64,000 nt of DNA from Acidovorax delafieldii 2AN (lineage in GTDB: Bacteria > Pseudomonadota > Gammaproteobacteria > Burkholderiales > Burkholderiaceae_C): positions 19,457 to 83,456 of the forward strand of contig NZ_ACQT01000003.1 in assembly GCF_000175235.1 (NCBI RefSeq), written 5' to 3'. The position numbers and the translations under genes were made by a program. The notes below the pieces were generated by a model. That model was not told the origin of the DNA and ran no database searches. It saw only the letters and a program-made list of their open reading frames with translations. Position 1 is the first letter of the stretch. Every line of letters starts with the position of its first letter. Below, in pieces: positions 42,376-51,392 of this stretch.

Positions 42376-44396
42376 GCCGTTGGCGCCAGGGGTACTACGG
42401 CAGGCGCCAGCGAGGTGGTGGCGAAGGCGACGGCTTCTCTGATATAGGCCGGAAGGCGTGCCGACAGCCAGGCGCCATCGATCTCGCCTGTCCTCGCTTG
42501 CTCGCTCAACAGTTCAGCCAGATGCTGCCCCGCAATGGACTTGGAAGCCCGCTTGCTCGAGAACATCTCATAGACATGGGAGCACAACACCTCGCGATCG
42601 CCGGCGGCCTGGACCACCAGCGCAGCGTAGTCCAGCTTCGCGGCCGCCTTGACGTCCGCATGCGTCTTCTTGTCGTCGTTCAAGGGGTCGTCGTTGGCCG
42701 CGAGGACGGCGGCGATGTAGACCTCTTCGGCGAGACCGGCGAATGCCAGGTCGTACTCCAGCGTCCATTCATCGGCGACGAAGGTCCTGACGTTCTGCCC
42801 ATCGCCTTCGCTGAGCCGGACCCGCTTAGCCTGGAGTCCGGCTTGCCGATCGGCAGGGGTGGCGCCGAACTCGCGCTTGATCCGCCATTTGCGACGCGGA
42901 CTGGTCCACTTTGGGTCCGCATCGTCCGTGACCAACTCCAGGATGCGGGGTGCGCAGTCCGGCATCACATCCATGTCGGCCAGGCAGGCCGTCGGAATCG
43001 CAAAGACGCCCTTGGCGGGATCCTGGCGTTGAAGGATTCGTGCATAGCGTCGCAAACCTGTGCCACCCACATTCACGATCGACACGCCGTGCTGGGTCAA
43101 GTCACGGCCGATCAGCCGAGCGAGCGTAGGCACCAAGAGGGCCTCGCCGTCGCCCTCCACCACGATCAAGCCGCGCGCGAAGAACAAGTTGGCCTTGGTC
43201 ACGTCGAGGAAGCGCTGTAGGAACCTGTAGTCGCTCTTGCTCAGGTGCGTGTGGCCTTCGGCCATCGAGTAGGCGCCTCGTCGATGTAGCAGCACCAAGT
43301 TCTGCAACGGGATCTTCGACGTCAGGTTGGGGCTGTGGCTGGTGACAATGACTTGCACCTGGCGTCGAGTGCCTTCCGCCAAGGGCTCGGCGGCGGCTTC
43401 CAGGAACTCCATCAAACGCAACTGCCGCTGCGGATGCAGGTGCGCTTCCGGCTCCTCGATCAGCAGCAGCGGGAGGCCGTCAGGTTCCTTGCCGAGCAAC
43501 AGCAGCTCGCAGGCCATGAACAGCAGGTTATTGGAACCCAGGCCGTACGTGCCGCGGGACCGACCATCCGGACCCGCGAGCAAGTCCAACTCCAGGCGTT
43601 CGAGGATCTGACGTAACCGAGCTGTGTCGGTGCCGCCTTCCGCGAAACTGATGCGCCCGTGCAGCGCCTCGCCGGCAAGGGACAGGTGGGCCAGGTAATC
43701 GGTATTGATGGCCTTCTGCGCACCCCCGATGCCTTCATGCTGGTCGACCAAGTGACGCAAGTAGTCGGACAACCCGGACAGACTCAAGTTGGCCGCCTGC
43801 GCCGCGTCGGCCGGCGGCGAGGTCGGGTCGAACGGCTGCCCCTTCTTGATCTCCGGGAAGTTGTTCAGGATCTGCGACAGACGGGAGCCGCGTCCCGGCG
43901 ACATCTCGCGTTCGGCATCGCGCAAGGGGCGCAGGTACGCAGTCGCAAGCAGCTGCCGGACCGTCGCATCGAAGGGAGGGCCCTCGCCTGCAGGGCCGCT
44001 GCGCACCGTGATGTCGACCCATCGCCGGCTGCCGGGTGTCTCGCTCAAACGGCGTGCAAACCAGTGCACATAGAGGGCAACCTCCGCACCCTCGTACGTC
44101 AGGTATTCGGCGAACGCGCCTTTCTCGCCGTCTGTTAGCCCGGACAACCGGGCCCGGATCGTGATCTCCGTCGCCTGCTGCCCATCGGTTCGGATGTGGA
44201 AGTCCTCGGGTTGCACGCGCATGAATTCCATGTCACGGGTCGTCAACGCATGCCGGATCGCATCGATGACGGCCGTCTTGCCTGCATCGTTTTCACCGAC
44301 GAGTGCTGTGACGCCTTCGCGAAACTCGATTGAGAACAGTGGATCAGCAGCACCGAATTGCCGGAAATTCTTGATCGTGAGCTGTGACAGAAACAT
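42372..44396 (-). CDS. OLD-family ATPase-nuclease, GajA-like (Gabija-like pair 2)
   Basis: A 674-residue protein. The ATPase domain has GENDAGKT (residues 34-41), LLIEEPEAHLHPQ and a TSHSPN motif; the TOPRIM nuclease domain near residue 410 has GLIVVEGDGEALL, with ADMDVMPD and other acidic residues. It is 75 residues longer than the first OLD protein here. Gene overlap with a UvrD-like helicase supports a Gabija-like or class 2 OLD function, namely DNA cleavage when nucleotides fall. In this operon, unlike the first one, two more genes follow. Confidence 0.85.
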   Translation of the reverse strand: MFLSQLTIKNFRQFGAADPLFSIEFREGVTALVGENDAGKTAVIDAIRHALTTRDMEFMRVQPEDFHIRTDGQQATEITIRARLSGLTDGEKGAFAEYLTYEGAEVALYVHWFARRLSETPGSRRWVDITVRSGPAGEGPPFDATVRQLLATAYLRPLRDAEREMSPGRGSRLSQILNNFPEIKKGQPFDPTSPPADAAQAANLSLSGLSDYLRHLVDQHEGIGGAQKAINTDYLAHLSLAGEALHGRISFAEGGTDTARLRQILERLELDLLAGPDGRSRGTYGLGSNNLLFMACELLLLGKEPDGLPLLLIEEPEAHLHPQRQLRLMEFLEAAAEPLAEGTRRQVQVIVTSHSPNLTSKIPLQNLVLLHRRGAYSMAEGHTHLSKSDYRFLQRFLDVTKANLFFARGLIVVEGDGEALLVPTLARLIGRDLTQHGVSIVNVGGTGLRRYARILQRQDPAKGVFAIPTACLADMDVMPDCAPRILELVTDDADPKWTSPRRKWRIKREFGATPADRQAGLQAKRVRLSEGDGQNVRTFVADEWTLEYDLAFAGLAEEVYIAAVLAANDDPLNDDKKTHADVKAAAKLDYAALVVQAAGDREVLCSHVYEMFSSKRASKSIAGQHLAELLSEQARTGEIDGAWLSARLPAYIREAVAFATTSLAPAVVPLAPTA

Positions 44397-44536
44397 GGAA
44401 TCTCCAGGCGGTCGCTAGGCTGGCAGCAATCTTCGTACACCGTCGCTCGATTTGCTGCTCCCGTTGCAATCCAGTCCGCTGCTGCATATCTCAGACATCA
44501 GCACGAGGTTTTCGCCTATCTAGTTGGACTAAACGA

Positions 44537-46144
44537 TCAAACGACAATCCGCGCTGCAGTCCCAGCATGCTCACGCAAGAGATACAGCAGCCCGCCGCCG
44601 TCAATCAGCTCGATCGGCTTGTCCTTGGAAAAGTTGTACGCATCGGGCCCATAGCCACTTGTGCAGACCAGGATGCCCTTATTGGCCCCTTCATTGAGCA
44701 TGGTCCCGTACAGATCCCGAACGGCGCTCACGCCCACTGTGTCGCGATACCGCTTGGCCTGGATCACCACCTTGCCACCGAGCACCGGGCGGGTGTCGAA
44801 GGCAACCGCATCCACGCCACCATCCCGTGAACTGCGCGTGAGCTTGGTGTCCAGCCCCATCTTGCTGAAGAGATTGGAGACGAGCACTTCGAAGTCCGCC
44901 GGCGTCAGGTCCATCAGGTTCGGGCGCGTTTCGAGCCCCGACAGGGCATCCCCTTGCTCGATGAAGCGCTTGTCCACCATGTCGAACTCGACAATCGGCT
45001 TGACCGCCTGCAACTCGTCCGGGCGGTTGGACACCTGGGCACCGAGATTTCGCAGGCAGGCCACCTTGTCGACCTTCTCCAGCCGCAGGCCCAAGAATTC
45101 CGTCTTCGGCGCCCGCACCGACACGACCGGCACCCGTACCTCGCGCCCACTGGCCGGATCATGGGTGTCCACCATGCCATTGAAGGTCACCAGCGCGAGC
45201 GCATCAGCCTGATCGGCCTCGAACAGTTCGTGCAAGGTGCGCAGCGCGATTGAGGCGACGATGTCCTGGTAGAGCTGCTTGATCTCCGCCGGCTTTCTGG
45301 CCTTGGACTCAATGGTGTCCTTGGTCTTGACGTAGCGGTACTCTGCCTCCTTGGGAATCGTCTGTACTTCCGGCAGGTCGTATTCCACGATCAGTTCCGA
45401 CGAATCGGGGCTGTAGGCAATGCGGAATTTCTGCGGGAACCCTTCCGTGGGGTACTCCGACCGGGCCAGCACCATCTCGTTGTAGGCCACTACAGCATCC
45501 GGTTCCTTCGCGCGGTAGGCCGTCTGGAACTCATCAACCTCGGCGTCGCGGCGCGTGACCTCCATCTCGAACTGGCTCTTGCGCTGGTCGTAGTCCGCCT
45601 TGAGCTTGGCAAACTGTTCGCGCTTGGTGGCCTCGGCCTGGTTGAAGCGCGCGACGTCCGACTGATGGTCGCTGGCTGCTCTGGCCAGCGCGGCAGCATG
45701 CTTCTTGGCAGCTCCCGGAATTAATTTGCGCAGGCCAGAGGGTGGGGAGATCTGTGGCGCGCGTGGGGCGCGGCCCGGTTCGAGTTCCGGCGGCGGCTTG
45801 AAGGCTTCGAAATCCGCCGCCGGCCGCAGCGCGTCGAAGTCGATCCGGTCATCCAGCGACAGCGTATGCGCCAGGATGCCTTGCAGTTCTTCCAGCCGAT
45901 CCTGCAGTTCGGCGTTCAGGTCATCGGCTTCGCCCTGCCGGTCAGCCAGGTACTGCGCCTTGGCGAGTTTCTGCGCGGCACGGTCGTCGCGGTTCTGTTG
46001 TGCCAGCGCCATGCGTTGATGACGCTCGATCTGCCGTGCCTGGGTCAGTTGCGCACGGATGTCACGCTGACGTTCACGCTCCGCAGCAGCCACTGCCCGC
46101 GCCGTGGCGCGTAGGAATCCCTCAAACCCGCTTCTTCGCCCCAT
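44537..46144 (-). CDS. Mrr-type restriction endonuclease with coiled coil
   Basis: A 535-residue protein. Residues about 1-260 are a long coiled coil (RQIERHQRMALAQQNRDDRA). The C-terminal domain has the Mrr nuclease features: LTPADFEVLVSNLFSKMGLD, then SSRDGGVDAVAFD (Asp) and VVIQAKRYRD (Gln-x-Lys), and an ATGYG-like end (CTSGYGPDA). Enzymes of this type cut foreign or methylated DNA. The next gene upstream is another Mrr-type gene with a different N-terminus. The coiled coil could serve for oligomerisation or target sensing. Confidence 0.8.
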   Translation of the reverse strand: MGRRSGFEGFLRATARAVAAAERERQRDIRAQLTQARQIERHQRMALAQQNRDDRAAQKLAKAQYLADRQGEADDLNAELQDRLEELQGILAHTLSLDDRIDFDALRPAADFEAFKPPPELEPGRAPRAPQISPPSGLRKLIPGAAKKHAAALARAASDHQSDVARFNQAEATKREQFAKLKADYDQRKSQFEMEVTRRDAEVDEFQTAYRAKEPDAVVAYNEMVLARSEYPTEGFPQKFRIAYSPDSSELIVEYDLPEVQTIPKEAEYRYVKTKDTIESKARKPAEIKQLYQDIVASIALRTLHELFEADQADALALVTFNGMVDTHDPASGREVRVPVVSVRAPKTEFLGLRLEKVDKVACLRNLGAQVSNRPDELQAVKPIVEFDMVDKRFIEQGDALSGLETRPNLMDLTPADFEVLVSNLFSKMGLDTKLTRSSRDGGVDAVAFDTRPVLGGKVVIQAKRYRDTVGVSAVRDLYGTMLNEGANKGILVCTSGYGPDAYNFSKDKPIELIDGGGLLYLLREHAGTAARIVV

Positions 46145-46174
46145 TTCTTCTCCTTCTTGTAATTGGCGTCGCCA

Positions 46175-47098
46175 TCAGGTGCCCTGGATCTCGCGCGTGC
46201 CCCGGCATCCCGCAGCAAACTCCGAGCACCCCCAGAATGCCTTGCCGGCCGCGGCGCCCCGCTTCGCCACCCGCCGCACCATCGGTTTGCCACACTTGGG
46301 GCACGATGGGTCGGTGGACACCGCCGGCTCCATCGCCTGAGCAATGCCAGCCGATTCAGCAGACCTTGCGGACGCTGCCGTGCCATGCGACACAGCCGCA
46401 TTGGAAGCTGATGGACTTGCCTCGGCCCTACCGCGCGCTTCGCGCAGGAGCTGCATGAGTGCCGGTCCATCGATGAGCTGGATGTTGCGGCCGCTGGCGA
46501 ACGCCGCGGCCTCTTGCGTGAAGCGCCCGGAGGTCACGACGAAGCCGCCCGCAGCACCATGCGCAGCCATCACGCCATACAGTTCTCTCACGGTGGAGAC
46601 ACCGACCTTGAAGGCCTTCCACTGCTTGCATTGCACGAAGGTCTTCTCGCCGGCCTTGGTGAGCACCAGGTCCACACCGCCATCGGCGCCACCCCCGCCA
46701 ATCTCCTTGACTGCATACCCGCGCCGCCGGAATCCTTCGCCGACCAGCAGCTCAAACTGCTGCCAGGACATGACGTGCAGCGCATCGGCGCTGCTGCTCG
46801 CGGAGGTGGTATCGAACAAGGCGCGCCGCTGTCGCCGGCGCACCGCCGACATGACGGCGCCAAAAAGACAGATGATCGGCAGCAGGTACTGGCCGCCCGT
46901 GGCGAGGCCCTGCCAGATGGCCGTCGTAGCCAACTGGCCTATCTGTTGGGCGGACTGCGCTGCAGGCAGCGGACGCGTAGCAACGGCATGTAGCACCCAA
47001 TAGCTGGCGAGCGCCAATACCACGCCTGCCCACCAGGGCAGCAAGGCTATCAGGTCCATGAGGTCCTCCGCCGCGCTGGACTTGCGCCGTCTCGCCAT
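46175..47098 (-). CDS. Mrr-type endonuclease with TM helices and zinc ribbon
   Basis: A 307-residue protein. Two N-terminal hydrophobic helices (ALLPWWAGVVLALASYWVLH and a later LLPIICLFGAVMSAV) anchor it in the membrane. An Mrr nuclease domain follows (MSWQQFELLVGEGFRRRGYA, GADGGVDLVL, FVQCKQWK). A C-terminal topoisomerase-type zinc ribbon has CPKCGKPMVRR and later WGCSEF and GC residues. Its first 60 codons exist a second time, decayed, at 55870-56090. This protein and the one at 44537-46144 form a tandem of two Mrr enzymes. Confidence 0.8.
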   Translation of the reverse strand: MARRRKSSAAEDLMDLIALLPWWAGVVLALASYWVLHAVATRPLPAAQSAQQIGQLATTAIWQGLATGGQYLLPIICLFGAVMSAVRRRQRRALFDTTSASSSADALHVMSWQQFELLVGEGFRRRGYAVKEIGGGGADGGVDLVLTKAGEKTFVQCKQWKAFKVGVSTVRELYGVMAAHGAAGGFVVTSGRFTQEAAAFASGRNIQLIDGPALMQLLREARGRAEASPSASNAAVSHGTAASARSAESAGIAQAMEPAVSTDPSCPKCGKPMVRRVAKRGAAAGKAFWGCSEFAAGCRGTREIQGT

Positions 47099-47326
47099 TG
47101 ATTCCCCTCCGAAATCGCTGATTAGCAGATTGAATAAACATTCTGCAACAGATTCGAGAGGTACTTCCCAACGAATCAGCGGGTATGCACCTCATTCGGT
47201 GCATCAGCCAATGCGTTTCAGGCGGTCTTCGGCTTCGGGAATTCGTTGCGCAAGGTGCTCGACCTCGGCCAGGCCCGAGGCTTCCAGTCGGTTCCTTTTC
47301 AGGAGGGCCGCCCACTGCCCTTTGTT

Positions 47327-47542
47327 TCACCGCGTTCTGTATGAATGCATTGCCCAAACCTGAGGGGGCTGGGCATCGCCAATTCCTGCCGTGCGGAACG
47401 TGGCCTCGACCGCGCGACGCAGTTCTGCCGATTCCAAGGCACCATCGGTGAGTACCGCCCAGAAATCACAGTAGCCCTCTATGCGGGTTCGGCCATGCTC
47501 GGCAGACACGCTGCATGAAGCTTCTCGGCTACTTAAGAACAC
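47327..47542 (-). CDS. Possible small hypothetical protein
   Basis: A 71-residue frame (MFLSSREASCSVSAEHGRTR) with a plausible folded middle (RIEGYCDFWAVLTDGALESA). It lies between the CBASS-associated DUF4145 gene and the Mrr gene on the same strand. No ribosome site or family supports it strongly. It may be a remnant. Confidence 0.3.
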   Translation of the reverse strand: MFLSSREASCSVSAEHGRTRIEGYCDFWAVLTDGALESAELRRAVEATFRTAGIGDAQPPQVWAMHSYRTR

Positions 47543-47569
47543 CGTGGTCCAGCCGCCGCACCATACACA

Positions 47570-48580
47570 TCAGGGTTTGGTGCGAGCTGGCGTGTTCGAT
47601 CGCAAGCGCCGAGCTTGAGCGGGCATGATCAAGCGCTCGTACAGCAAGTTCTCGCAGATTTTTAGCAACGTGAGAACATCAACGCGGTCGGGAATATGGC
47701 CTCGATGCGCCGCCGCGTTCCCGGCTTCGATCGCCGCAAGCGTATGTGTTCGGCTCATTTCAGTCAGCAGTCCTTTGGCAACCATCTGGTTTAGTTTTTT
47801 CTCGAAACCCCCCACGTCGCCAACCAGATCCACCAAGACCATGTCGATGACTGCGCGTATGCCCATGGCTGAGATGGCGCGCAGGTCCAAGTTGACGCCG
47901 CGGTACACCTCGTCCATGACTTCGCGTAAGGGCTCCTGCAGCGAGGGGAGCCAGTCCGGTCGGGGGATCTCGTGTTGAGCCTCGCTTGCGGCTGCAATAT
48001 CCTCTGGAGCTGCGAGGATGGTGTTTACTAGGCCCATCGAGGCCGTTGCGCGATGCGGAGATCGCCACGCCCGCACTTGGTCAATGATGGCCACGAAGGT
48101 CGGGTACTTGAGAACACCTTCGGCTGGGACGATGTATGCGCCGGGATCCGCAAGATTCGTGCTCCACCCGCCGCACCACAATGTCATATCGAGCATGAAA
48201 GAGAGAGCGGTCCGAGCCTCGTTGAGCGGTACATTCGCCTCCCGGGCAAGTACCTCCACGTCTACCTTCTGCGCTTGCGTCGCCTGGTAGTGCTCACGCA
48301 CGCGGCTATAGATGCGCTCTGCATTCGCCAGCAGATGGCGAGCAGTTGCCGTTTCCAAGATCGCGATAGCACTCGCCGTGACGATGTATCGTTCATTCAC
48401 GCGCTTGATATGGTTTTGCGCTTCCAGCCATTCGATTGCATCGATCTTGTCGTAGTGGTGTGCTCGGAACGTTGAAGCATCGGTACTTCCGCCCTGCTGA
48501 AGCGCTTCGTCGAGGAGGATCGACAGCAGCGCCGTAGCTTCTCCGTTCAAGGTCTGCTCCGAGTTCGTCTCTGCTCTCAT
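47570..48580 (-). CDS. DUF4145-domain protein downstream of CBASS
   Basis: A 336-residue protein starting MRAETNSEQTLNGEATALLS. The N-terminal half is helical with winged-helix-like parts (KIDAIEWLEAQNHIKRV, then EVLAREANVPLNEARTALSF). The C-terminal 100 residues match DUF4145 (DLRAISAMGIRAVIDMVLVD, then EAGNAAAHRGHIP). That domain is HEPN-related and common in restriction and defence genes. It follows the DEDD exonuclease gene of the CBASS operon. The ATG at 48580 is used because it follows a run of G residues; a GTG at 48604 touches the preceding stop. Confidence 0.7.
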   Translation of the reverse strand: MRAETNSEQTLNGEATALLSILLDEALQQGGSTDASTFRAHHYDKIDAIEWLEAQNHIKRVNERYIVTASAIAILETATARHLLANAERIYSRVREHYQATQAQKVDVEVLAREANVPLNEARTALSFMLDMTLWCGGWSTNLADPGAYIVPAEGVLKYPTFVAIIDQVRAWRSPHRATASMGLVNTILAAPEDIAAASEAQHEIPRPDWLPSLQEPLREVMDEVYRGVNLDLRAISAMGIRAVIDMVLVDLVGDVGGFEKKLNQMVAKGLLTEMSRTHTLAAIEAGNAAAHRGHIPDRVDVLTLLKICENLLYERLIMPAQARRLRSNTPARTKP

Positions 48581-48603
48581 TCGATACCCCCCGCGATGTA
48601 GCA

Positions 48604-49143
48604 CTACCGACGCGTCAGTCCGCGGACCAAACGGAACAACTCAGCCTGGTACAGGGCGTCATCCAGAGCGTTGTGCGTTCCCTTCCTTTTCGGAAGCAGC
48701 CGCTTGGCCATCTGACTAGAGGTTGTCTGGCTCCAGGTGCATCCAGTCGCACCCATGTACATGGCCTTGATGTCCAAGGCCGTGTATCCGAAGGGATTGC
48801 TCCCGCAGAAGCGAACGAAGTAGTAGTTGACGAAGCTCCAGTCAAAGGGCGCATTGAGGCCGACGAAAACTGGCTTGATTCCGTTTGGCCGCACCCCCTC
48901 GAGCCAGCTTGCGAAGTTCTCCATCGCAATCGCAGGCTCGGTGCCATGGCACTCGAGGGTCTCCAGCGACAGACCCGTGACCGCAAGTGCTTCAGGCACC
49001 GCATTGCGGTTCAAGGGCTTGATCTGAACGTGGAACGTCTTGCCATCGTCATCCACGACCGAAGCGCCAAGAGAGAGCATGCTGAACTCACCCGGGATGG
49101 GGCCGGAGGTTTCGACATCCACTGAGATGTAGTGTTCTCGCAT
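48604..49143 (-). CDS. DnaQ-like DEDD 3'-5' exonuclease in the CBASS operon
   Basis: A 179-residue exonuclease of the DnaQ/RNase T superfamily. Motif ExoI is DVETSG near the N-terminus, ExoII is NAPFDWSFVN, and ExoIII is HNALDDALYQAELF, completing DEDDh. It starts five bases after the Cap3 stop, so it is in the same operon. Such a gene is not a standard part of type II CBASS. It could degrade DNA or RNA (or cyclic oligonucleotides) and so act as effector or regulator. Confidence 0.8.
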   Translation of the reverse strand: MREHYISVDVETSGPIPGEFSMLSLGASVVDDDGKTFHVQIKPLNRNAVPEALAVTGLSLETLECHGTEPAIAMENFASWLEGVRPNGIKPVFVGLNAPFDWSFVNYYFVRFCGSNPFGYTALDIKAMYMGATGCTWSQTTSSQMAKRLLPKRKGTHNALDDALYQAELFRLVRGLTRR

Positions 49144-49147
49144 CAGA

Positions 49148-49666
49148 TCAGGATAGCAGCGCCATTGACGGGGAAATGCCGGCTTCCGCCTGCGGCAAGG
49201 CGCGCCACAAAGTCGTGCCGTCATGCACCCATACCCCAATTCCCCCCGGTGCCGCAGCCGTGCCGACAATCACGAAGACGAGGCCTGTGAAGGCGGCCCT
49301 ACCTGCGCGCGCATGGTCCGCTGCCAACGCGATGTCGTCTGGGGAGGGGCAGGGCGTAGGCTCCGGGTGGGTATGCCAGAAACCCAAGCAGTGCAGACCC
49401 TCTCGGAAGAAGGCTTCGCGTTCCTTGGCTACGGCTGGAATGTCGAGTCGCAAGCCTGTACGGCTGGCTGCCCGAGCCGGCAGCTTGGTAACGGCATCCA
49501 CTCGAACCGCGTCCTTGCCAGGCGCAGCGGAATACAGCTGCCCCGCAGCCTCTGTGGACCACCAGCGGCGCTGGGCGTGTGACAGCAGGGTTCGGACTCC
49601 TTCACCCGGCAGTTCCAGTACCCACGATGCATCTGGGATGCGATACACCAGGCTGCTCTCAGCCAT
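49148..49666 (-). CDS. cap3: Cap3, JAMM/MPN isopeptidase of CBASS
   Basis: A 172-residue protein with a complete JAMM zinc site: Glu39 (STEAAGQLY), H98-x-H100 (WHTHPEPTPCPSPDD), Ser108 and Asp111. Cap3 removes or processes the CD-NTase conjugate made by Cap2. The ATG overlaps the end of the cap2 gene. The length and order (CD-NTase, Cap2, Cap3) are those of type II CBASS. Confidence 0.9.
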   Translation of the reverse strand: MAESSLVYRIPDASWVLELPGEGVRTLLSHAQRRWWSTEAAGQLYSAAPGKDAVRVDAVTKLPARAASRTGLRLDIPAVAKEREAFFREGLHCLGFWHTHPEPTPCPSPDDIALAADHARAGRAAFTGLVFVIVGTAAAPGGIGVWVHDGTTLWRALPQAEAGISPSMALLS

Positions 49667-51392
49667 CTCCGAACACGTCCTCGTAGGTTCTGGTCAGCTG
49701 CACGGCGTCCATGCCGGAGTCGATTGCCGGCACCCTTGGGCCCGGCTGTACCGGAACTCCAAGGGTCTGGAAGAAGGCCGCGGAGCGCACCCAGCTGCAA
49801 ACCACCGAGGTCGTGACCTTGCCATCAAGTGCAGCCAGGAGCCGCTCCGCCGCGAAACCGGCCGCTTGCCAGACGTCCGCAGCGCCGTACGGGTGGAATC
49901 CGGCGTTGCATGCCGGCAGATGTACACGCGTGTCTTCCGGCCACTCGGCGGCGTTCACCTTTCCTCGAGGATCGTCAACTGGCCAGAGATCGCGGTGCTG
50001 CAGCAGCACGACGTGGGCGGCCGCGCAAAACGGCTCCATCCACGCGTGCGCGACCAGGCACTTGCCCAGGCAGTGCTCGCGTAAGCGCGTGAGCACCGTC
50101 CGGACAGCACTCTCGCCAGTGCAGTCCACAACGAGGTCGTATGTGCCTGGCTTGCATTGGTGACGAATCCAATCGGTTGCAAGCGCGTGGAACGCCTTGA
50201 CCGCGATGCCGGGAACCTGCCGGCGAAGCCTTGTTGCGAGGTCCCCCGATTTCAGGTCGCCAATGTCGCCGGCGCCGAGCAGATGCCGGGCGCAGTTCTC
50301 CGAGCCAAAGAATTCCTTGTCCACCAGGTGCAACTCGCCGACGCCCGCACGGGCCAAGAGCTCCGCCACCGGGGCACCCAACGACCCGCAGCCCACCAGG
50401 AGCACGCGCTTCGTGCGCCGCAGATGGAGCACATCAAGTCCGTGGTCACGCGCAAGTGCCCAGTCAGCATCCACGCGGTCGACCGGTACAGGGACGATGT
50501 TGGGAGAGGTGAGCCGCGCCACGGGAGCCGGGTACACCAGGTAGCCGTAGCAGGTCCGGCCTTGAACAAGGACCACCAGGAAGCAATGCGCGTCTTCCTT
50601 GTTGTCTTCAATCCACCTTGCGACAGACAGTGTCTGGTCGGTGGCGGAAGCGACCAGGTCTTCCAGCTGCCGTAGTGTCCTAGGCCAAGATGCCGGAGCC
50701 CAACTTTGAGCGGCGTTTACGGGCACAAAAAGCGCGTTGCCACGCACCAGCGTTCCGACCGCCCAGCCGTGACGTACAGCCAACCCATGCGGGTCCGCCT
50801 CGCCCACTGTGGCGACCATCAGGTCGCTGCGCGCCTTCTGGTCTTTCTTAAAGTAGGCGGCAAGCCGGCCGTTAGTGGGGCCGTCGAGGTCCGGCAGCGC
50901 CACCCGCAGGTCTGAGGCGCCTGGAGCGCCACGTACCGGCTTGTACTGCAGACAAAACCGCAGCCAGTACGAGAGGCTCTCACGCTGGAACTCGCCGGCT
51001 GTCCAAGCAGGGTCTGTCGAATCCGACCAGAACTTCTCCAGCCGCTTGAGCACCTCCACCATGGCCTCAACGGGTTCGTCGTAGTCCCGCGGGTCCGCTT
51101 CAACGCCGTGGCAGAACCGGCCATCTTCTTCAATGTGGGGTAGGACCAGGCACAAGCTCTTGTCAAAGCGAACCTGCGGCGGAGTCGCAGGAAAGTCCCT
51201 CGTGATGTAAATGCTGACGCGCTGACGCCCGTGAACTGCATGGTGCAGCTCAAGGTCCCATGAGGCGACCTTGCGGCGCGGGTCCGGCTGGCGGGTACGG
51301 ACCGCGAAAGCGGCGCCTGATCCGTCCAGCCAGGCCTCAATGGCGGCCGCGGCACGCTCAAAGGGTGTCAGGGCGACAGCATGCTCAGGCAA
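49659..51392 (-). CDS. cap2: Cap2, fused E2-E1 conjugation enzyme of CBASS
   Basis: A 577-residue protein (counted from the TTG at 51392). The N-terminal E2-like domain has HIEEDGRFCHG with Cys94 as likely active cysteine. The C-terminal E1-like ThiF domain has the GCGSLG nucleotide loop (334-339), LVDKEFFGSENCARH, VVDCTGES and the thioester-type Cys495 in LPACNAGFHP. Cap2 attaches the C-terminus of the CD-NTase to targets and primes it. No ATG is available near the right length; the TTG with GAGGGA upstream overlaps the CD-NTase stop and gives the family length. Confidence 0.9.
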   Translation of the reverse strand: MPEHAVALTPFERAAAAIEAWLDGSGAAFAVRTRQPDPRRKVASWDLELHHAVHGRQRVSIYITRDFPATPPQVRFDKSLCLVLPHIEEDGRFCHGVEADPRDYDEPVEAMVEVLKRLEKFWSDSTDPAWTAGEFQRESLSYWLRFCLQYKPVRGAPGASDLRVALPDLDGPTNGRLAAYFKKDQKARSDLMVATVGEADPHGLAVRHGWAVGTLVRGNALFVPVNAAQSWAPASWPRTLRQLEDLVASATDQTLSVARWIEDNKEDAHCFLVVLVQGRTCYGYLVYPAPVARLTSPNIVPVPVDRVDADWALARDHGLDVLHLRRTKRVLLVGCGSLGAPVAELLARAGVGELHLVDKEFFGSENCARHLLGAGDIGDLKSGDLATRLRRQVPGIAVKAFHALATDWIRHQCKPGTYDLVVDCTGESAVRTVLTRLREHCLGKCLVAHAWMEPFCAAAHVVLLQHRDLWPVDDPRGKVNAAEWPEDTRVHLPACNAGFHPYGAADVWQAAGFAAERLLAALDGKVTTSVVCSWVRSAAFFQTLGVPVQPGPRVPAIDSGMDAVQLTRTYEDVFGDG

